A stretch of 64,000 nucleotides of DNA from Symbiodinium natans (lineage: Eukaryota; Sar; Dinophyceae; Suessiales; Symbiodiniaceae), in the NCBI GenBank assembly GCA_905221605.1, contig CAJNDS010001713.1, positions 322,501 to 386,500 of the forward strand, given 5' to 3'. This document shows, in pieces, positions 22,533-34,625 of this stretch. The position numbers and the translations under genes are program-made. Numbering within the stretch: position 1 is the first letter of the stretch; each line of letters begins with the position of its first letter. The notes below the pieces were generated by a model that was not told the DNA's origin, ran no database searches, and was given only the letters and a program-made list of their open reading frames with translations.

Positions 22533-25508
22533 GGTTGTTTCCTAAGCGAGACTCAAGGATGCTCTTTTCCCCTCGTCCGAAAGCTCAGACTCATATCCTG
22601 AAGCCGCCCCTAAACCGAAGCCGCAAACAAATCCCAAAACTAGGTTCACAAAGGACAGGCGCTTCGCATGTGGGAGGGGGGGGGAGGGGGGGGGGGGGCT
22701 CCAGGATTTCAACGGGTATCCCGCGCATGCCCTATGCTTGCAGCCGATGCGAACTCAACAGAAGTAGAGGTGCACATGAAAGGGCGAATACATGCAAACT
22801 ACCCAAGGTGGGCACGTTCGGATGGCTGCCGGGGAGTCTGCCATGAACGCCGCCTGAGAGCTGCTTGGAAACAGGGAGTTTCAGGGATCTTGGAAGCTGG
22901 GGTATGGGACTGTTGGGTTTGTGACCAGGTGGGTGTCCTTCATTGCTCCAGCATTGCTCCCAACGTTCGCACAAGGGCCCGACTGCCCAAGAGTCAACCA
23001 CCAAAAGGTGCTTGAGGCAGTAAGGCTCATAAGGCTCCTTCTGCCGCCGGCACAGACCCCAAAAACTGTAAGACCACGACGAGACGACGGCACATGGCAA
23101 ACGTTACTACAGGAGCACGATGCAAGACCCACAAAAGATAGATCTGCACCTCACGCGAAGCATGCGCACGGAGCCGAGAGCACCAAAACCTGCAAAGACG
23201 AAGCCACCCAAGAGCCCGCGGGGCATGAAAGGCAAGTCCCCCGCATGTTTTGTCTTAGACAGGTGAGGCTGGATGCCATTTGGACCAGCAAGTTTCGCAC
23301 GGTATGTAGGTGAGAGCGCCATTTGCGACCTTGGAGGATGCCATAACCTGCCTTCTATGAAAAAAATGGCTCCCGAAATATGCCGGTAAGCCGCCTCCGG
23401 GTGAGAGCGATTTGGACCCCAAAACGATTCCAGGCAACAGCTGCGCAAATCCCCCTGGCCCTTAACGTTAGAATCACAGCTTTTAACATTTGAGGAAAAA
23501 GACGCGTCAAACCCCTTCAGAAGACTCTACGATCTCGTGTAGGGGTTCCGGCTTCGAGTTGAGGGTTTGGGCCCACCTTCAGCCTCTTCTCCAGTGCGGC
23601 GATGACCTCGTGAATCTCGCTGGCGTTGGGACTGGCAATGTCCACACGCACAGTGACGTTGCCCGCCCTGAGCTCAAGGAGGGATTGGGGATACCGTTTG
23701 ACATGGTGTAACTTTTCAGTGTCGGAGACAGGGTGGGCATTGTCACGCACAATGCTTCCGAAGCCTCTCCCGAGAATTAGAGCTTTCCACCCAACCTGAA
23801 CCCTTCATCTCCCAGCGTTGGAGCACCTTCAAGCATAGTCCCCATACCGTCAAGGGGACGGGATTCGGTTTGGGGCCCCAACCCGTCAGCCAGGCAGCCA
23901 GGAACCATATCTGGATGCCCAAACCCCCCCTCCCCCCCCCCACAGCTTACGAATCTGCTGCAGTCACGTCACGAGCCCGCTTCGCCGACGTCTAGGAGAG
24001 AAACATGCCTTTGCGGAGGTCAGGAGATCTGAATTTGGCCATATGTCGTAGCGTACCCTTCTCAATCCCACCTTGATGCTAACGATAAGGGTCGTAGGTG
24101 GAAATCTTTCAGCGGCTTCTCACTAAATTGAAGATGCCTATCCCAAGGCCCAAGTCCAGTACCATCGGTATTAGCTCTCTAGCCCACCAAGTGTACAAAT
24201 CAACCATCTCTTGACCCCGACGTCTTGAAGCAGAGCGAGATCTGAAAGCCATCAACAGCAGAGACACACTTGCCTTTCTTTCACGTCGGGTTGAAACCAG
24301 CATGTGATGCTACCTGCAACTACAAATTAAACAAACCAGCAGTGTCGTTCAATCGCTTCATGTCGACACACCGATATGCCGATACTCCGATACTCCGATA
24401 TGCAGCTGTACAGCTCGAGGACCCGGGGCAAGGGGAAATACGCTGATACACCGATAAGCCAATAAGCCGTTCGAGGGCCCAGTGGAAGGAACATGCGCCG
24501 CTGATATGATGACTGGCTGATATTCTATTGGGGGTCCGCGGAAGGGCAATGCACCGATGATATGTTGATGCAGTCATAGCGAGTCGCGAGACTGGGTGCC
24601 GGCATCGGCCCTGGCAGATTGACTGTTCGGACAGCGTTGAGCTGAAACATAGTTTGAGGCGCAGGACAGCCCATCATAGGCACGTCGGCATATATCATGT
24701 ATCGGCATCAGTACGAACATGCGCCATTAGAGGCCAAGAGCAATGCATCGGCTTATCGTTGCGTCGGTGCGGGCACTAGAGAGACCGGAGCGGTGTATCG
24801 GTGTATCTCAAGATCTGAGCATATTCGCGTGGGCGTGCAGCTTTGAAGCCGCATGAAGTCGGGGTTCGGGGCCGAAGCGGGGTATCTGTTCCTTCAACTT
24901 GCATGCACCGTGGACCTGCAATAAGGCAGAAAAGTGCGCGTAACCGTCGGTCCTTTGTTCCGGCCTTTTCTGGGCAACCCTTTTGCAGCTTGTGCACAGC
25001 TGCGTAGGGATATTGAAGTCATCAAAGTCATCATGTCAGTCTCTTCCTGCAATCCTCTGAGCCCCAAAGCCCGAAGCTGACTTAGCAGATGCTCTAGTTT
25101 GTGTGTTCTTTGGCTTGTCTTGTGTTGATGAGGTACTGGTAGTATGTTTCCGTGGAACAGACCTTCGTTTCCGGGCCAGACTTCCCCATCTCCCCACAAA
25201 AATGTCCCTTGATGCTTCGCAGAGCCCCTTCTAACCGATTAACACACATCCTGCCAAGCAACTTCTGCTTGAGGCGGCCTGAAGGCTCAGGGTTTCAGCT
25301 CCGCTGGGATGCCATGAAACGTGGAAATCTCTGAGCTTCTGATGCACACTCCATGGAAGCCCTCAACCAGCAACATCTTCTAAAGCGAAACAACCCAACA
25401 CTGAACTCCCGCCTGGGTTCCTGCCTGAATCGGCCACTTTCCGTTCTTACCCAATCACTCCTGGGCCCTAACAGTTCAAGATCCTTGGCCCTCAACCCGA
25501 ACCGTTGC
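22533..25508. other. Sparse region with a few exon candidates
   Basis: A plus-strand candidate at about 23,139-23,262 codes a Lys/Pro-rich stretch (contains PRAPKPAKTKPPKSPRG) and ends at a good donor, ACAG|GTGAGG, but the minus strand is also open there. A minus candidate at about 24,815-25,005 contains LCTSCKRVAQKRPEQR. A 64-codon minus frame at 24,109-24,303 has a hydrophobic segment. At 24,355-24,800 there is a degenerate repeat built on CACCGATA words. The rest shows nothing recognisable. Confidence 0.35.
23577..23667 (-). CDS. Candidate internal exon (contains NVTVRVDIASPNASEIHEV)
   Basis: A 91-base exon lies between a CTCAG acceptor and an AAG|GT donor. It codes 30 residues starting AGNVTVRVDIASPNASEIHE and ending LEKRLK, with very strong G/C third-base bias. 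It contains two N-x-S/T sequons and looks like one strand-helix piece of a larger, perhaps extracellular, domain. The neighbouring exons are not identified. Confidence 0.5.
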
Positions 25509-28500
25509 CAGGGGGCGCAGGGAGGTCTTGGCAAAGGCCATGGCGCCCGCGGACTCCTCCTCGGCGACCTTCGAGGTGCCTTGAAGCGCCTTTTGAGAGC
25601 ACTTTCGCTTGAGGGCTTTGGGGGGGGGGGGGGATTATGCCGCTTCGGGGTGTTCGTCTCTCATCGCAGACGTATCATGGCAGGCTGTGGGGGACCGGCT
25701 GCAAAGTGGGCTTGAGTTGGACGGACTAGAGTGTGAGAAAGTGTCTTAGTACATTGACGGGCTTGCTTGTGTTGTGGCTGGCGCGTTATGAAGCTCCAGC
25801 CAGGCATTGCGCGTAACTGCACGGTTGGCAGGTTTCAGGTTGGTAAGATCTCCATTGTTGTAGGATGTTGCAGGGTTCTCCGGGCCACAAAGGCAGTGCT
25901 TCAGAAGGGGCGAAGCACTGAAGTATGCGGGACACGTGCTCATCTTCAAGACCCACCTCCTAAGCAACGTTTCAGCCCTTTAGCGCCTAGGCCGCAGTAC
26001 CCCAGAAGTCAGAGCCCCCCCCCCCCCCAAAGACCTGCCGCACATGCAAGAGCCCAGATTCTCAAGCAGCCAGTTTCATCTCAGAACAGCCTAGGAGACG
26101 CAACCCGAAACCGGTAAACCCATGATGGACCCACACCCCCAAAACCAACCACTCGAAGCCACTCAAAACCACTGTCAAGTGTACTCAGTTCTCTGGCCTC
26201 GAGGTCGCTTCGCACAACCTCTGCCATCGTCAGCTCCTGCACTGTTCTCCACTGTGCAGGGCTCAAACAGGGACATGGGTCAGAAGTCCGATTTTGGGTT
26301 CTTCTGGGTCTGCGGCCCAGTCCCAAGCCCTCTCTCCTCGGACATGTTCGCAGCCACTTCCTTGAGCAGCTGCTCATAAAGGATCCTTGGCGGCAAGCTG
26401 TGGGGCTTCAGAGGAGGGTTGGGGGCACCAAAGGGGAGCCAAGTGGCCGGGCTTGCTCCCCTTCCAGCTTCTCACGGCCTGTCCCGCTAGGAGGAACATG
26501 GAGGAGCTCCACATGTCGGGTACCCCGACAAGCATCCAGCACTGCAGGCAAAGAGCGAAGGCATGAGCCTGGACTTAGGATGCTACAAGCTTCAGATGCC
26601 CCCAAAGCGCGGACTGCCCGAGCCTGCTGCTTCCAGCGATTGTTTGGCCTGCGTTTCCAGGATGTCGAGCTCGGTGGAGTTAATTTCGGCTCCTGGCAGG
26701 GCTTGGCTCGGCGTTTGGCGGGGTTTGGGGCTTCAAAAAGGGGGCTTCATTGCTGATCCAGTGCTCCTTGCAATTCTGTGACCCACCGCAGCACTATGAG
26801 GCTGGCTCCGTGCAGGTTTGGTGTGGGAATTGGGAATCGATAGGCCCTTCAAGAACACAGACAGCGATCAGCTTCTGATTTGCGTTGGCATGCAAACCTC
26901 GTCGATAGAGCGACAGCAAGATCATCACACTCGTCTGCAAGGTGTCCGGTGCCATCGGCATTTGAGGGTGAAGATCCAGGACCACAGGAAGTGTCTGGTC
27001 TTCGTACCAGCAGTCCAAGCAGTTAAGGGTGGCCACACCCTGCAGGATCGCCGAGACGACTTTGAGGGCGTGCTTCCGTGCCACATGGCTTTCTTTTCGT
27101 GCTCGACGGTGAAGGGCAGATTCTTGCACGTGCACAGTGCCTGCGCTGGCGAAAGACCTCACATTTGTTGCCACGGAGTTCGGAGCACGTGGAGAATCCT
27201 CCCTGCAGTAAGCTTTGCTCGCAGCCTTTAGTGGGGGCTACTTAGGGATTCAGCCTGATGCGGGGTCATTTGCTTTTCTTGCTTGTTCGGCAAATAGCTG
27301 GCGCCACATACATCTCGGTCTCAACTGGGAGGTGCCGAGCAATGGAAATGGGAAAGTGGTGCCATCTCACAAAAGGAAGCCATTGCGGGAGCTCGATACC
27401 GCTTTGCCAGGTAGCTGGCCCTAACTACCAAAAACCCCCCCCTAAATCTACACACTGCCAACCAACTCGAAAATCACGGTACTCCAGCTCCGCACTGCTT
27501 GAAGTTTGGGACCACTGCCCGTTCTTGGGTGGACTTAGGACCCCTGTGCAGTGAGGTGAGGACTGGCGAAGACTCCAAAATGTCAAACACATAAACAATG
27601 ACCCAAAAAAACATACGCTTGAAACATGCCCACGGCATTTCCCTGGTCGGTCCTGGCAGCTGCAGCGCGTCCCGCATCTGCAGAAATGGATTTGTGCTTC
27701 AGTTTTGGGGCATCGAACTCCGAACAGGATTCGGAGCGGTCTCGGGCTTGGAAGAGTTTAACTTCTTTCTGGACAAACTCACGTGGATCCCCGTGACCGC
27801 AAACCTTCTTGTTTATCAGGGCTCCGAAGCTGTGCTGGAGAATAACCAGCGACAATCTGAAACCTCAAGATGCTGAACCAGCACCCTTGAAGGTCCCGCC
27901 ATGGCCTGCTGTGCCTGCAGGCTTCGGTTCTTGCCGAAGGCCCTGGGCTCTTTATACTCTGGGTTTTGGGAGCCTCAGAATGCTGGGAGCTGCTGGGGCC
28001 CTTTTGGTAGCCCTGGCGTTGCGGGCCATGTCTGCTCAATTGTGATCCAGATCCGGGTGCTGGAAACAGGGGACACCCTCCGCCCCAAGTGAATCCCCGG
28101 ACCAAAGCCGTGCTCTTTCGAACCTGCCTCACCCTAAACGGGAAACTGCAAGCACAGTCGCAGGTACACGGACGCGGCGTCAAAGGCCTGCGGGGGCTTA
28201 GGACGACGAGGACGTTCAGGATGTTTGCGACGTTTAGGACCTTTTTCGGCTTGCGGCCTGCGTGTCGCAAGTTTGGCAGGTGCGGCTCTCAACACCCTGA
28301 AAAAAGCCCTAGAGTGTCTGGAGTTGAGGTGTCTGGGCCGAAGCCCCTAACACTCAGAATCTGCTGGGAGGAGAAGAACGCTCAAAGGGACCGGAAAACT
28401 TCCACACGAAGCCCTGAATCCTGAACTCCGACACCCTAATGGCCGAATTCCAACAAAATCCATCGCCTTCTGGGACTCCACTTTCGCCTCCTGGGCCATG

Positions 28501-28639
28501 GCCTTCGGGGGGAGCCACAGGCACAGGGGTACGACAAGGGTTTCGGGGCTGTCCTTGGGGCTCAGCAAGGGTTGGGGGACCATCTCGGCACCTGAGCCTT
28601 CTCCGCGGCAACCGCCGTTGCCTCATAAGCGTCAAAGGC
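25509..28639 (-). CDS. Minus-strand micro-exon cluster, unidentified
   Basis: Exon candidates from high to low coordinate: 28,598-28,639 (AFDAYEATAVAAEK); 28,467-28,502 (AMAQEAKVESQK); about 28,121-28,275 (basic Pro/Arg/Lys-rich stretch, then AFDAASVYLRLC); 27,630-27,677 (MRDALQLPGPTREMPW); 26,794-27,174 (longer frame, contains LNCLDCWYEDQTLPVVLDL); about 26,616-26,700 (contains EINSTELDILETQ); 26,479-26,541 (CWMLVGVPDMWSSSMFLLAG); 26,337-26,385 (ILYEQLLKEVAANMSE, GA donor); 26,198-26,251 (WRTVQELTMAEVVRSDLE); 25,509-25,568 (VAEEESAGAMAFAKTSLRPL). Most are exact multiples of three with phase-0 GC donors. Whether they form one gene is unknown, and no family is recognised. Confidence 0.42.
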
Positions 28640-29087
28640 CTGGAGCAGCTGGCCCTTTGGAGTCTAGCTAAGCATGTCAGCGCCAGGCTTGGAGACTGCA
28701 GACCTTCAATCTACAGCCTCATCATACGAAATGCCCCCCCCCCCCCCCTCCCCCCCCCAGCTTCTTTTGTGCGAAGAAAGCACTCTGCGGCAACCAAACA
28801 AGACCCGAATCGCCCTGAAGCTTTAATACCAAGCACCACATCGTTGCGAAAGGAAGTTGGAATGAGGGCTGAGGACTGTGGACTGAAATTCTGGGAACGA
28901 AGTAATGGGTCATTTTGAAGAGTTTTGTTGGGATGCTAGGTATTTCAGGCTGAGCTTGAATGACGTAGAACAAGCTCTTTGAAGAGTAGCACCCAATCAC
29001 TCTGAGAACAAACTTGCTCCAGCGAAGACACAAAGCAGCAACTTTGCACAGAAGCGGCGTGGAACAATGATGTGAACCATGTGACAC

Positions 29088-30478
29088 CCAGGCGGCCCTG
29101 CCTATAATGAATGGAGATCATCACAGGCCCAACATGCTTCACGGCCCTATCCGCCCTGTGCGCTCAATGATCGGATCATGGGAGTTTAGGTTGCCCGTCC
29201 CTGTTCGCTCCGGATCGGAGATCATGGAAGATCACGGGCCCTGTCTGGCCATAACCAAAGACCGAGACCACGGACCGAACTATGCGACACTCGCGCGCTC
29301 GTGCTCGGAGGCCATGAGAGACCACGAACCAAAGACAGACCGCGCGACGCCCGTCCGACCAAGCGCGCCGCGACACTGCTTTTTTGTTGAATAAATGATT
29401 TCCTGTTGGGAAAAGAAGCAACGACGCTGTGCTGCGCTGAGAGCCCCAAGGCGCGCCTCCATTGTCTTCTTGGCTGCGAGATCCTTGGCAGATGAAGGAG
29501 TCCTTTATGGGTGACTGCTCTGCATTCGGCACATTTGGGGGTTTGAAGAGAGCCACAGATATAACAATGTGGCTGCAGAAGCACTGCTGTTGCAGGGGGT
29601 TTGGGGTGTTAGCTGCTGCGTTGACTTCGCACTGGGCGGTTGTCTGTTGACTGAGGCTTGATGCAAGAATCCTGACTCGGACGCTCGTAGCCGGCGTACA
29701 ACTCCTCAGTGAAATCTCAACCAAGTCCTCGAAATGGTGCTCTTGAACCCGAGCCCAACCCCCTGAAAGCGAGGCCCCCGGCCGCTGCGCCAACCTGCAC
29801 TGCTAGCTCGCCGAAGTTGGGTTTCAGCTGAGCCTCGCAGCAGAACTGCACAACCTTCTTCGCAAAGCCTTCAGATTAGGTTCTTGGATTCCCAGAACAT
29901 CACGTTTTCTCCTACGCGGCCTAGGACTGCATGTCGAGGACTTGGGAAAGAGCGCTTGGCTCACAAGGCGAAACACCGTGCCCCACATCTGGCACCCCGG
30001 GCTCAGAAAACTGAAGGCCGCCTGCTGTAGCTGATCTGCGAAGCGCTTGCTTGCCTGATCAGGCTGTGATGGGCCGTGGGAAGACTAGCAGTGTGGTTCT
30101 TGCATCAAGAACTTTCAACAAAAGTTCTCACTTGACTCCAGGGCCCCCCTGTACGGTTTCAACCCTCCCTCCCGTCCTGAACCTAAGACCCCAACCCAAC
30201 CCGACACCAACCCTGCCATGTCAAGTGTCCCGACTCTAGAGCACTTGTCAACCCCGAAAAACGACAAGGTGCGGAAGGCCATGCCAGCATCCGCGGAGCG
30301 TCAAATATGGCCACGCTGCGTGCGAAGAATGAAACAACATGTTCAGGGGCACCAGGACGAGACGATCCGTCCCAAGGCCAGGACCCGGCCGCAACCGAAC
30401 CCCCCAAAAGGCACCCGAAAGATGCCCGAAACTCCGCCACCCGAAGATCGCCCCGAAGAAGCGAGACCCTTCCCTGGC
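29088..30478. other. No gene recognised
   Basis: A 205-codon minus frame (29,176-29,793) and a facing 95-codon plus frame share a stretch rich in ATCATGG and GATCACGG words. Neither shows coding-like third-base bias or splice structure. The remainder looks intronic or intergenic. Confidence 0.4.
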
Positions 30479-32476
30479 CTCCAGGGTGCCTTCAAGGTTG
30501 CCAAGAGCCATGCTCCTCCGCATCCCGAGCCGCTCGAGCAAGGTGGCGCGCATCCTTTCGAGAAGGAGGAGGAGATAAGGAGAGAGAGGCGGGAGAGAGA
30601 AGCGGAGCTGCCTCTTAAGCCTTGCCGGCTGTTTGGCGGTTTGCGCAAGGGGCCTAAGGATGGTTGAGAGCATGGTTTGGGGGTTCGGGGTGGTTGGCAA
30701 GGGTCCTCTCAGTCGCCTTGGCTGTGCTACTCAGATCGCAAAGACGAAGCGCGCTCCACGTGTCCCACGATGCAACAAGGACAACTGCAACGAGCTCCTG
30801 AACTGAGGCATCGTTCCGAGATTAGCTGCACTACGAACCTCGATTTTCAAACCCAACAACAGCCCGCAGCTTCTAAATAGCCCAGCCCCTCACCCAAAAG
30901 TGAAGAATGACAGCAGCAGTCTCAACAAGAGCGAACTTGAAAAGCAGATCGCCAGTTCCGGGGCCTCCGTCCCAAAATCTGAGTGCCACAACATTCCTAT
31001 GGGGGGGGGGGGGCCAGCAGGGCCTCATCTCGATGCTTTTCACCTCGGGCGCCAAGGTGGTGTTCACCTTGGTGCTCTGCAATCCCCAAAAGGCTCTCTT
31101 TTTTTCTGAAGGGGGCCGGGGTTCAGCGTACCAGCTTCGGAACTCGAGGCCTGAAACTCCAAAGCTGGTCCAAGCTGGAAAACTTCAGAGAGCTGTGAAG
31201 CCAAAAAGGGGGGGGGGGGGGGGGGGCAAGGGCTCCGGAGCTTCCAAAGCAGAGCCGCATCCTTGATGGCCTTTGCGAGAGACTGCCCGCTGTTCTGATG
31301 AGAGGCCATAGCCTCCAGGCTGGTTTCTTCTTCATTCTTGAGAAAACTTTGCTCTTAATAGGAGAGAAAAAGCAAGCTGGGAACAGTTTGGGAGGTCAAA
31401 AGGAATGGCAGGATGCATGGCATGTGCACCTACCCTGCCGGCCCCGCCGGCCCCCATGCCTCCGCGACGGCCCTGAGGATCGTGGAGTTCGACTTGGGCT
31501 GAAGGGCCTGCCACAGGGGCTTCCACGTATGAAAGCACGAGTTGTCCTCGGAACCCCAAACCCGAAGCCGAATCAAGCCCAGATGCTCACACCCTGAATT
31601 GTTCAGATCCTCCGAGTGCTTGCGAAGCCTTGTACCCTCATGTGTCTGCAACCCGGCTGAGCTTTGGAGAGGTACCTCAAGAAAACACCACGAAGCCTGG
31701 TAAACTTCATAATTCTTATTTGTCTACCACCCTATCGGTGGAGCCCCAAACAACCCGAAACATCTCCTAAGGGCTACTGCTTTCCTGCCATGCCCCTTCA
31801 ACCCGAAGCTTCCCCGAAGCTCCCCGCACTTTCAGGGGGCCCTGCCTTGGACTCCAGCTGCTTGAGCGCCGAATGGGCATGGCGCAGGGCCTGCAGATTC
31901 TGGCTTGCAAGGCCGCGATGACGTGCACCGAGAGGCAAAGTTTTGGGGTTCGGGATTCGGGCTCGAAGCTGGCTTCGGGACCCTTTGGAGTTCAGGATTG
32001 GCCCGTCTGTTGAAGGTCTTTAACCTGCTTCAAGCACCTGCTTCTGGAATCCTATGTCTCATGGCACAGCATCCAGCTTGCTAAAGCTGCTGAAGCTGCC
32101 CGACTTCAGAAAACGGGGGCCTTCTTCGCCTCGCTCTTCGCCGCGGTACTCTGCACCGCGGTCGAGCGGAGGAGGGCAGCGTCCAAGGCCTTGGTCTGGC
32201 TGAGTTTTTGCCCCCAAGAGTTTGGAAAACAGGCTCACAGAACAAATGGTTGTTATCTGGCAAGGAAACAGAAGGGAAACCTCTGCATCCTGCCTTCTGG
32301 GCTTCGCTGTTGGCTGTCGCGGGGTTGACGTTCAGGACCTGCAGCTTCAGCCAAAAACACTCCACCCTACACCTCAAGGCCCTGAAGATCTTTCCTTGCT
32401 TCCGCCCTGGGCCACCAGGAAGAAAGGGTGCGTTCGAACCCTGATCCACAGTGGCGAACTGACCGTCGTGGGCCAT
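30479..32476 (-). CDS. Minus-strand exon cluster, unidentified protein(s)
   Basis: Candidates from high to low coordinate: a possible start at 32,476 (MAHDGQFATVDQ); 32,121-32,195 (25 codons, contains TKALDAALLRSTAVQSTAAK, GC donor); 31,846-31,899 (NLQALRHAHSALKQLESK); 31,434-31,546 (37 codons, contains CFHTWKPLWQALQPK and AVAEAWGPAGP, GT donor); another possible start at 31,309 (MASHQNSGQSLAKAIKDAA); 30,717-30,797 (27 codons, contains LVASWDTWSALRLCDLSS); 30,479-30,554 (contains MRATLLERLGMRRSMALGNL). The last follows a long pyrimidine tract on the minus strand, a convincing 3' splice site. Two possible starts suggest one or two genes. No family is recognised. Confidence 0.42.
30990..31077. 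CDS. Exon-like patch, strand uncertain
   Basis: Both strands read well here. The plus strand has GLISMLFTSGAKVVFTLVL after a poly-G tract and CAG. The minus strand has STKVNTTLAPEVKSIEMR after TTGCAG. The minus reading fits the local gene direction and is more polar. No firm call is made. Confidence 0.25.
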
Positions 32477-33017
32477 CTTCTACAACTGGGACCTACAGTC
32501 ACACGCCCACTCGCGTTACAAACCCTAACAAGTTTACCACGACAGTCAACGAAATATAAGACATCAGCTCTTAAAGATTTTTGTGCTAGCATCATGGGAA
32601 AGTGTGAGCAAGAAGATTCGCGTGCCGTTTCGTCGGAGCTTTGCACTTCACCTCTGCCTAGCGACGCAGGCGCCACCGACCTTTGTCGTGACCTTGTCCA
32701 GTACCTTCGGGGGCAAGTGCAGGGCTTTGTGTAAATTAGATTGTGCACGACTTTGGGGGTTGGGGATGGAAGGTCTCGGAAGGGCAGTGAAGGCCCTGAA
32801 GGCTCCAGAATCAGCTGAGACACGAAGGCGACTCAGATGTGGCTTTGCAGAAGCACCCAGCTTACAGGATGATACATGTAGCATGAAATTATGCGTTTTG
32901 TTTTTCATGTTTTGCATTCTCGTGTTTGTACTGCACGAAATGAAAGAAAGATTCTAGAAGATATATACCCGCGCATCTATACATATACATGTATCTGTAA
33001 TTCTGTAATTCTGTTTT

Positions 33018-34535
33018 TCATGCGACCGGTCTTTGCCTCAGCGGTCCCAACTGGTCTTGCACTGCACTGGTGTCGCCACCAGCCTCGCCTGAACCCCAAG
33101 CTAGGACGCTTCCATCTGCCTTCACAGCCGCAAAAGCATTGACGGAAGCACAGATGTCCTGTACATCGGTGAGCTGATGCTGAACTGCCTGGCAATCACC
33201 GCCTCTTTGAGCATTGCCCCAGGTGACAACCGAGCCGTCGGAGCGCCGTGCAGCAAAGGCACCTGAATTCGCCCAGAGCCCGTCCACGTTACTCAGCTCC
33301 ACCGACCCTGCGTTGCCACCACACCGAGCATCACCCCAGACAACCACCCGCCCGTCCCCACGCAATGCTGCGAAAGCTCCCTCCGTGGACCGAAGGGTGT
33401 GCACATCCTGCAGTTGCCCCTGAACGGCGGCGCTGTCCCCACCATCGCTGGCGCTGCCCCAGGTCACCACGGATCCATCGGCCCTCAGCGCCGCAAAGGC
33501 AAACATGTTGCACTCAATGTCCTGCACAGCCCTCAGCTGGTCACGGGCGGACCGACTGTCCCCTCCAAACGCTGCGTCTCCCCAGGTCACCACAGTACCA
33601 TCCGCCCGCAGGGCAGCGAAGGCGCGGGAAAAAGCCCAGATCCGCCGTATGCTTTGTAGCTGCTCGCGGACGGCTGTACTGTCGCCGCCGCCTGCCGCAT
33701 CACCCCAGGTCACAACTGTGCTGTCGGTCAATGTAGCAGCAAAAGCACCGAAAGATGCTTCGACATCACGGACAGCCTCCAGCTCGCCTTGAACTGTGCT
33801 GCTGTCTGCCCCACAACTCGGATCGCCCCAAGTCACGACCCTTCCATCTGCCCTCACGGCAGCAAAGGCCCCCTGTGTAGCACAAACGTGCCGCACATCG
33901 TGGAGCTGTTCTTGAACGAGGCTGCTGTCTCCCCCATAGCTTGCATCCCCCCAAGTGACCACGCGCCCATCGCTGCACATGGCTGCGAAGGCAAATGCAG
34001 AGGCTCGGACATCTTGCACAGCCCCGAGACGTGCTCGCACCAGCCAGCTGTCGCCGCCACCTGTCGGATCGCCCCAGGTTACCAGGGAGCCATCCGTGCA
34101 GATCGCTGCAAACGCAGATTGGGAAGCGCGCACCTGACATACATCGCGCAGCTTGTCTCGAGACCGGCTGCAGTTGCCACCGGACTTCGTGTGCCCCCAG
34201 GTTACCAGAGTTCCTTGAGGTCGAATCACTGCGAAAGCATCCCTGTCGGTAAGGCTAAGGTGTGGCCAGCGAACGCCGCTGGCAAGCAGCGAGGAAAAGT
34301 GCGATACCACCGTCGTCTGGCGCAGCACACATCCCACCCGATTCCCGTCCTTCAACCCAGCCCCGGCCAGCGTGGAGGAGCCCTGGAGGACAACTCCCTC
34401 AAAGCAAAGGTGGTGGATCCCAAGGCCGAAATGGTCCTGCGCACGCTTCTGCAGCTCGTAAACAGTGCTCTCTGGAGGCAGCTGCAGGGAAGTGCTCCGG
34501 CCACTCAACAGGGTGACGTCCAGCGTCAGCTCCAT
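33018..34535 (-). CDS. Ubiquitin-like domain plus ten WG (RCC1-like) repeats
   Basis: The best gene in the window: one uninterrupted frame of about 505 codons from MELTLDVTLLSG to a stop at 33,018. The frame is open 30 codons further, to 34,625, but the start at 34,535 is preferred because a ubiquitin-like fold begins there (LTLDVTLLSG...VYELQKRAQDHFG, about residues 2-75). After it come ten units of about 39 residues, each with an AFAA-x-x-x-DG-x-VVTWG core, often followed by GGDS, a divergent RCC1-like propeller pattern. Proteins of this layout are numerous in Symbiodiniaceae; their function is unproven, and a protein-binding or ubiquitin-related role is only inference. No introns are visible, unlike the neighbours. 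A CAG site about 35 bases upstream of the chosen start could take a trans-spliced leader. Confidence 0.93.
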   Translation of the reverse strand: MELTLDVTLLSGRSTSLQLPPESTVYELQKRAQDHFGLGIHHLCFEGVVLQGSSTLAGAGLKDGNRVGCVLRQTTVVSHFSSLLASGVRWPHLSLTDRDAFAVIRPQGTLVTWGHTKSGGNCSRSRDKLRDVCQVRASQSAFAAICTDGSLVTWGDPTGGGDSWLVRARLGAVQDVRASAFAFAAMCSDGRVVTWGDASYGGDSSLVQEQLHDVRHVCATQGAFAAVRADGRVVTWGDPSCGADSSTVQGELEAVRDVEASFGAFAATLTDSTVVTWGDAAGGGDSTAVREQLQSIRRIWAFSRAFAALRADGTVVTWGDAAFGGDSRSARDQLRAVQDIECNMFAFAALRADGSVVTWGSASDGGDSAAVQGQLQDVHTLRSTEGAFAALRGDGRVVVWGDARCGGNAGSVELSNVDGLWANSGAFAARRSDGSVVTWGNAQRGGDCQAVQHQLTDVQDICASVNAFAAVKADGSVLAWGSGEAGGDTSAVQDQLGPLRQRPVA

Positions 34536-34625
34536 GGCCAAAGCTTCCAAGTGCAACACACCGCTCAACAATGCTAAAGCTCTGAAGCAACTCACAGCCC
34601 CCGGCCTCCAGGCCCCATGCACCAT

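Noticed and set aside
29176-29793. 205-codon minus frame as a gene
   Set aside because: Weak codon bias and a repeat-like middle section; no recognised domain.
30218-30667. Plus-strand 149-codon polar frame
   Set aside because: Its Glu/Arg-rich section is the complement of a polypyrimidine tract that fits a minus-strand splice acceptor, and the minus exon beyond it is well biased.
32425-32440. Possible tRNA B-box (GGTTCGAA-like)
   Set aside because: No cloverleaf, A-box or anticodon stem could be drawn around it. No tRNA or rRNA gene was recognised anywhere.
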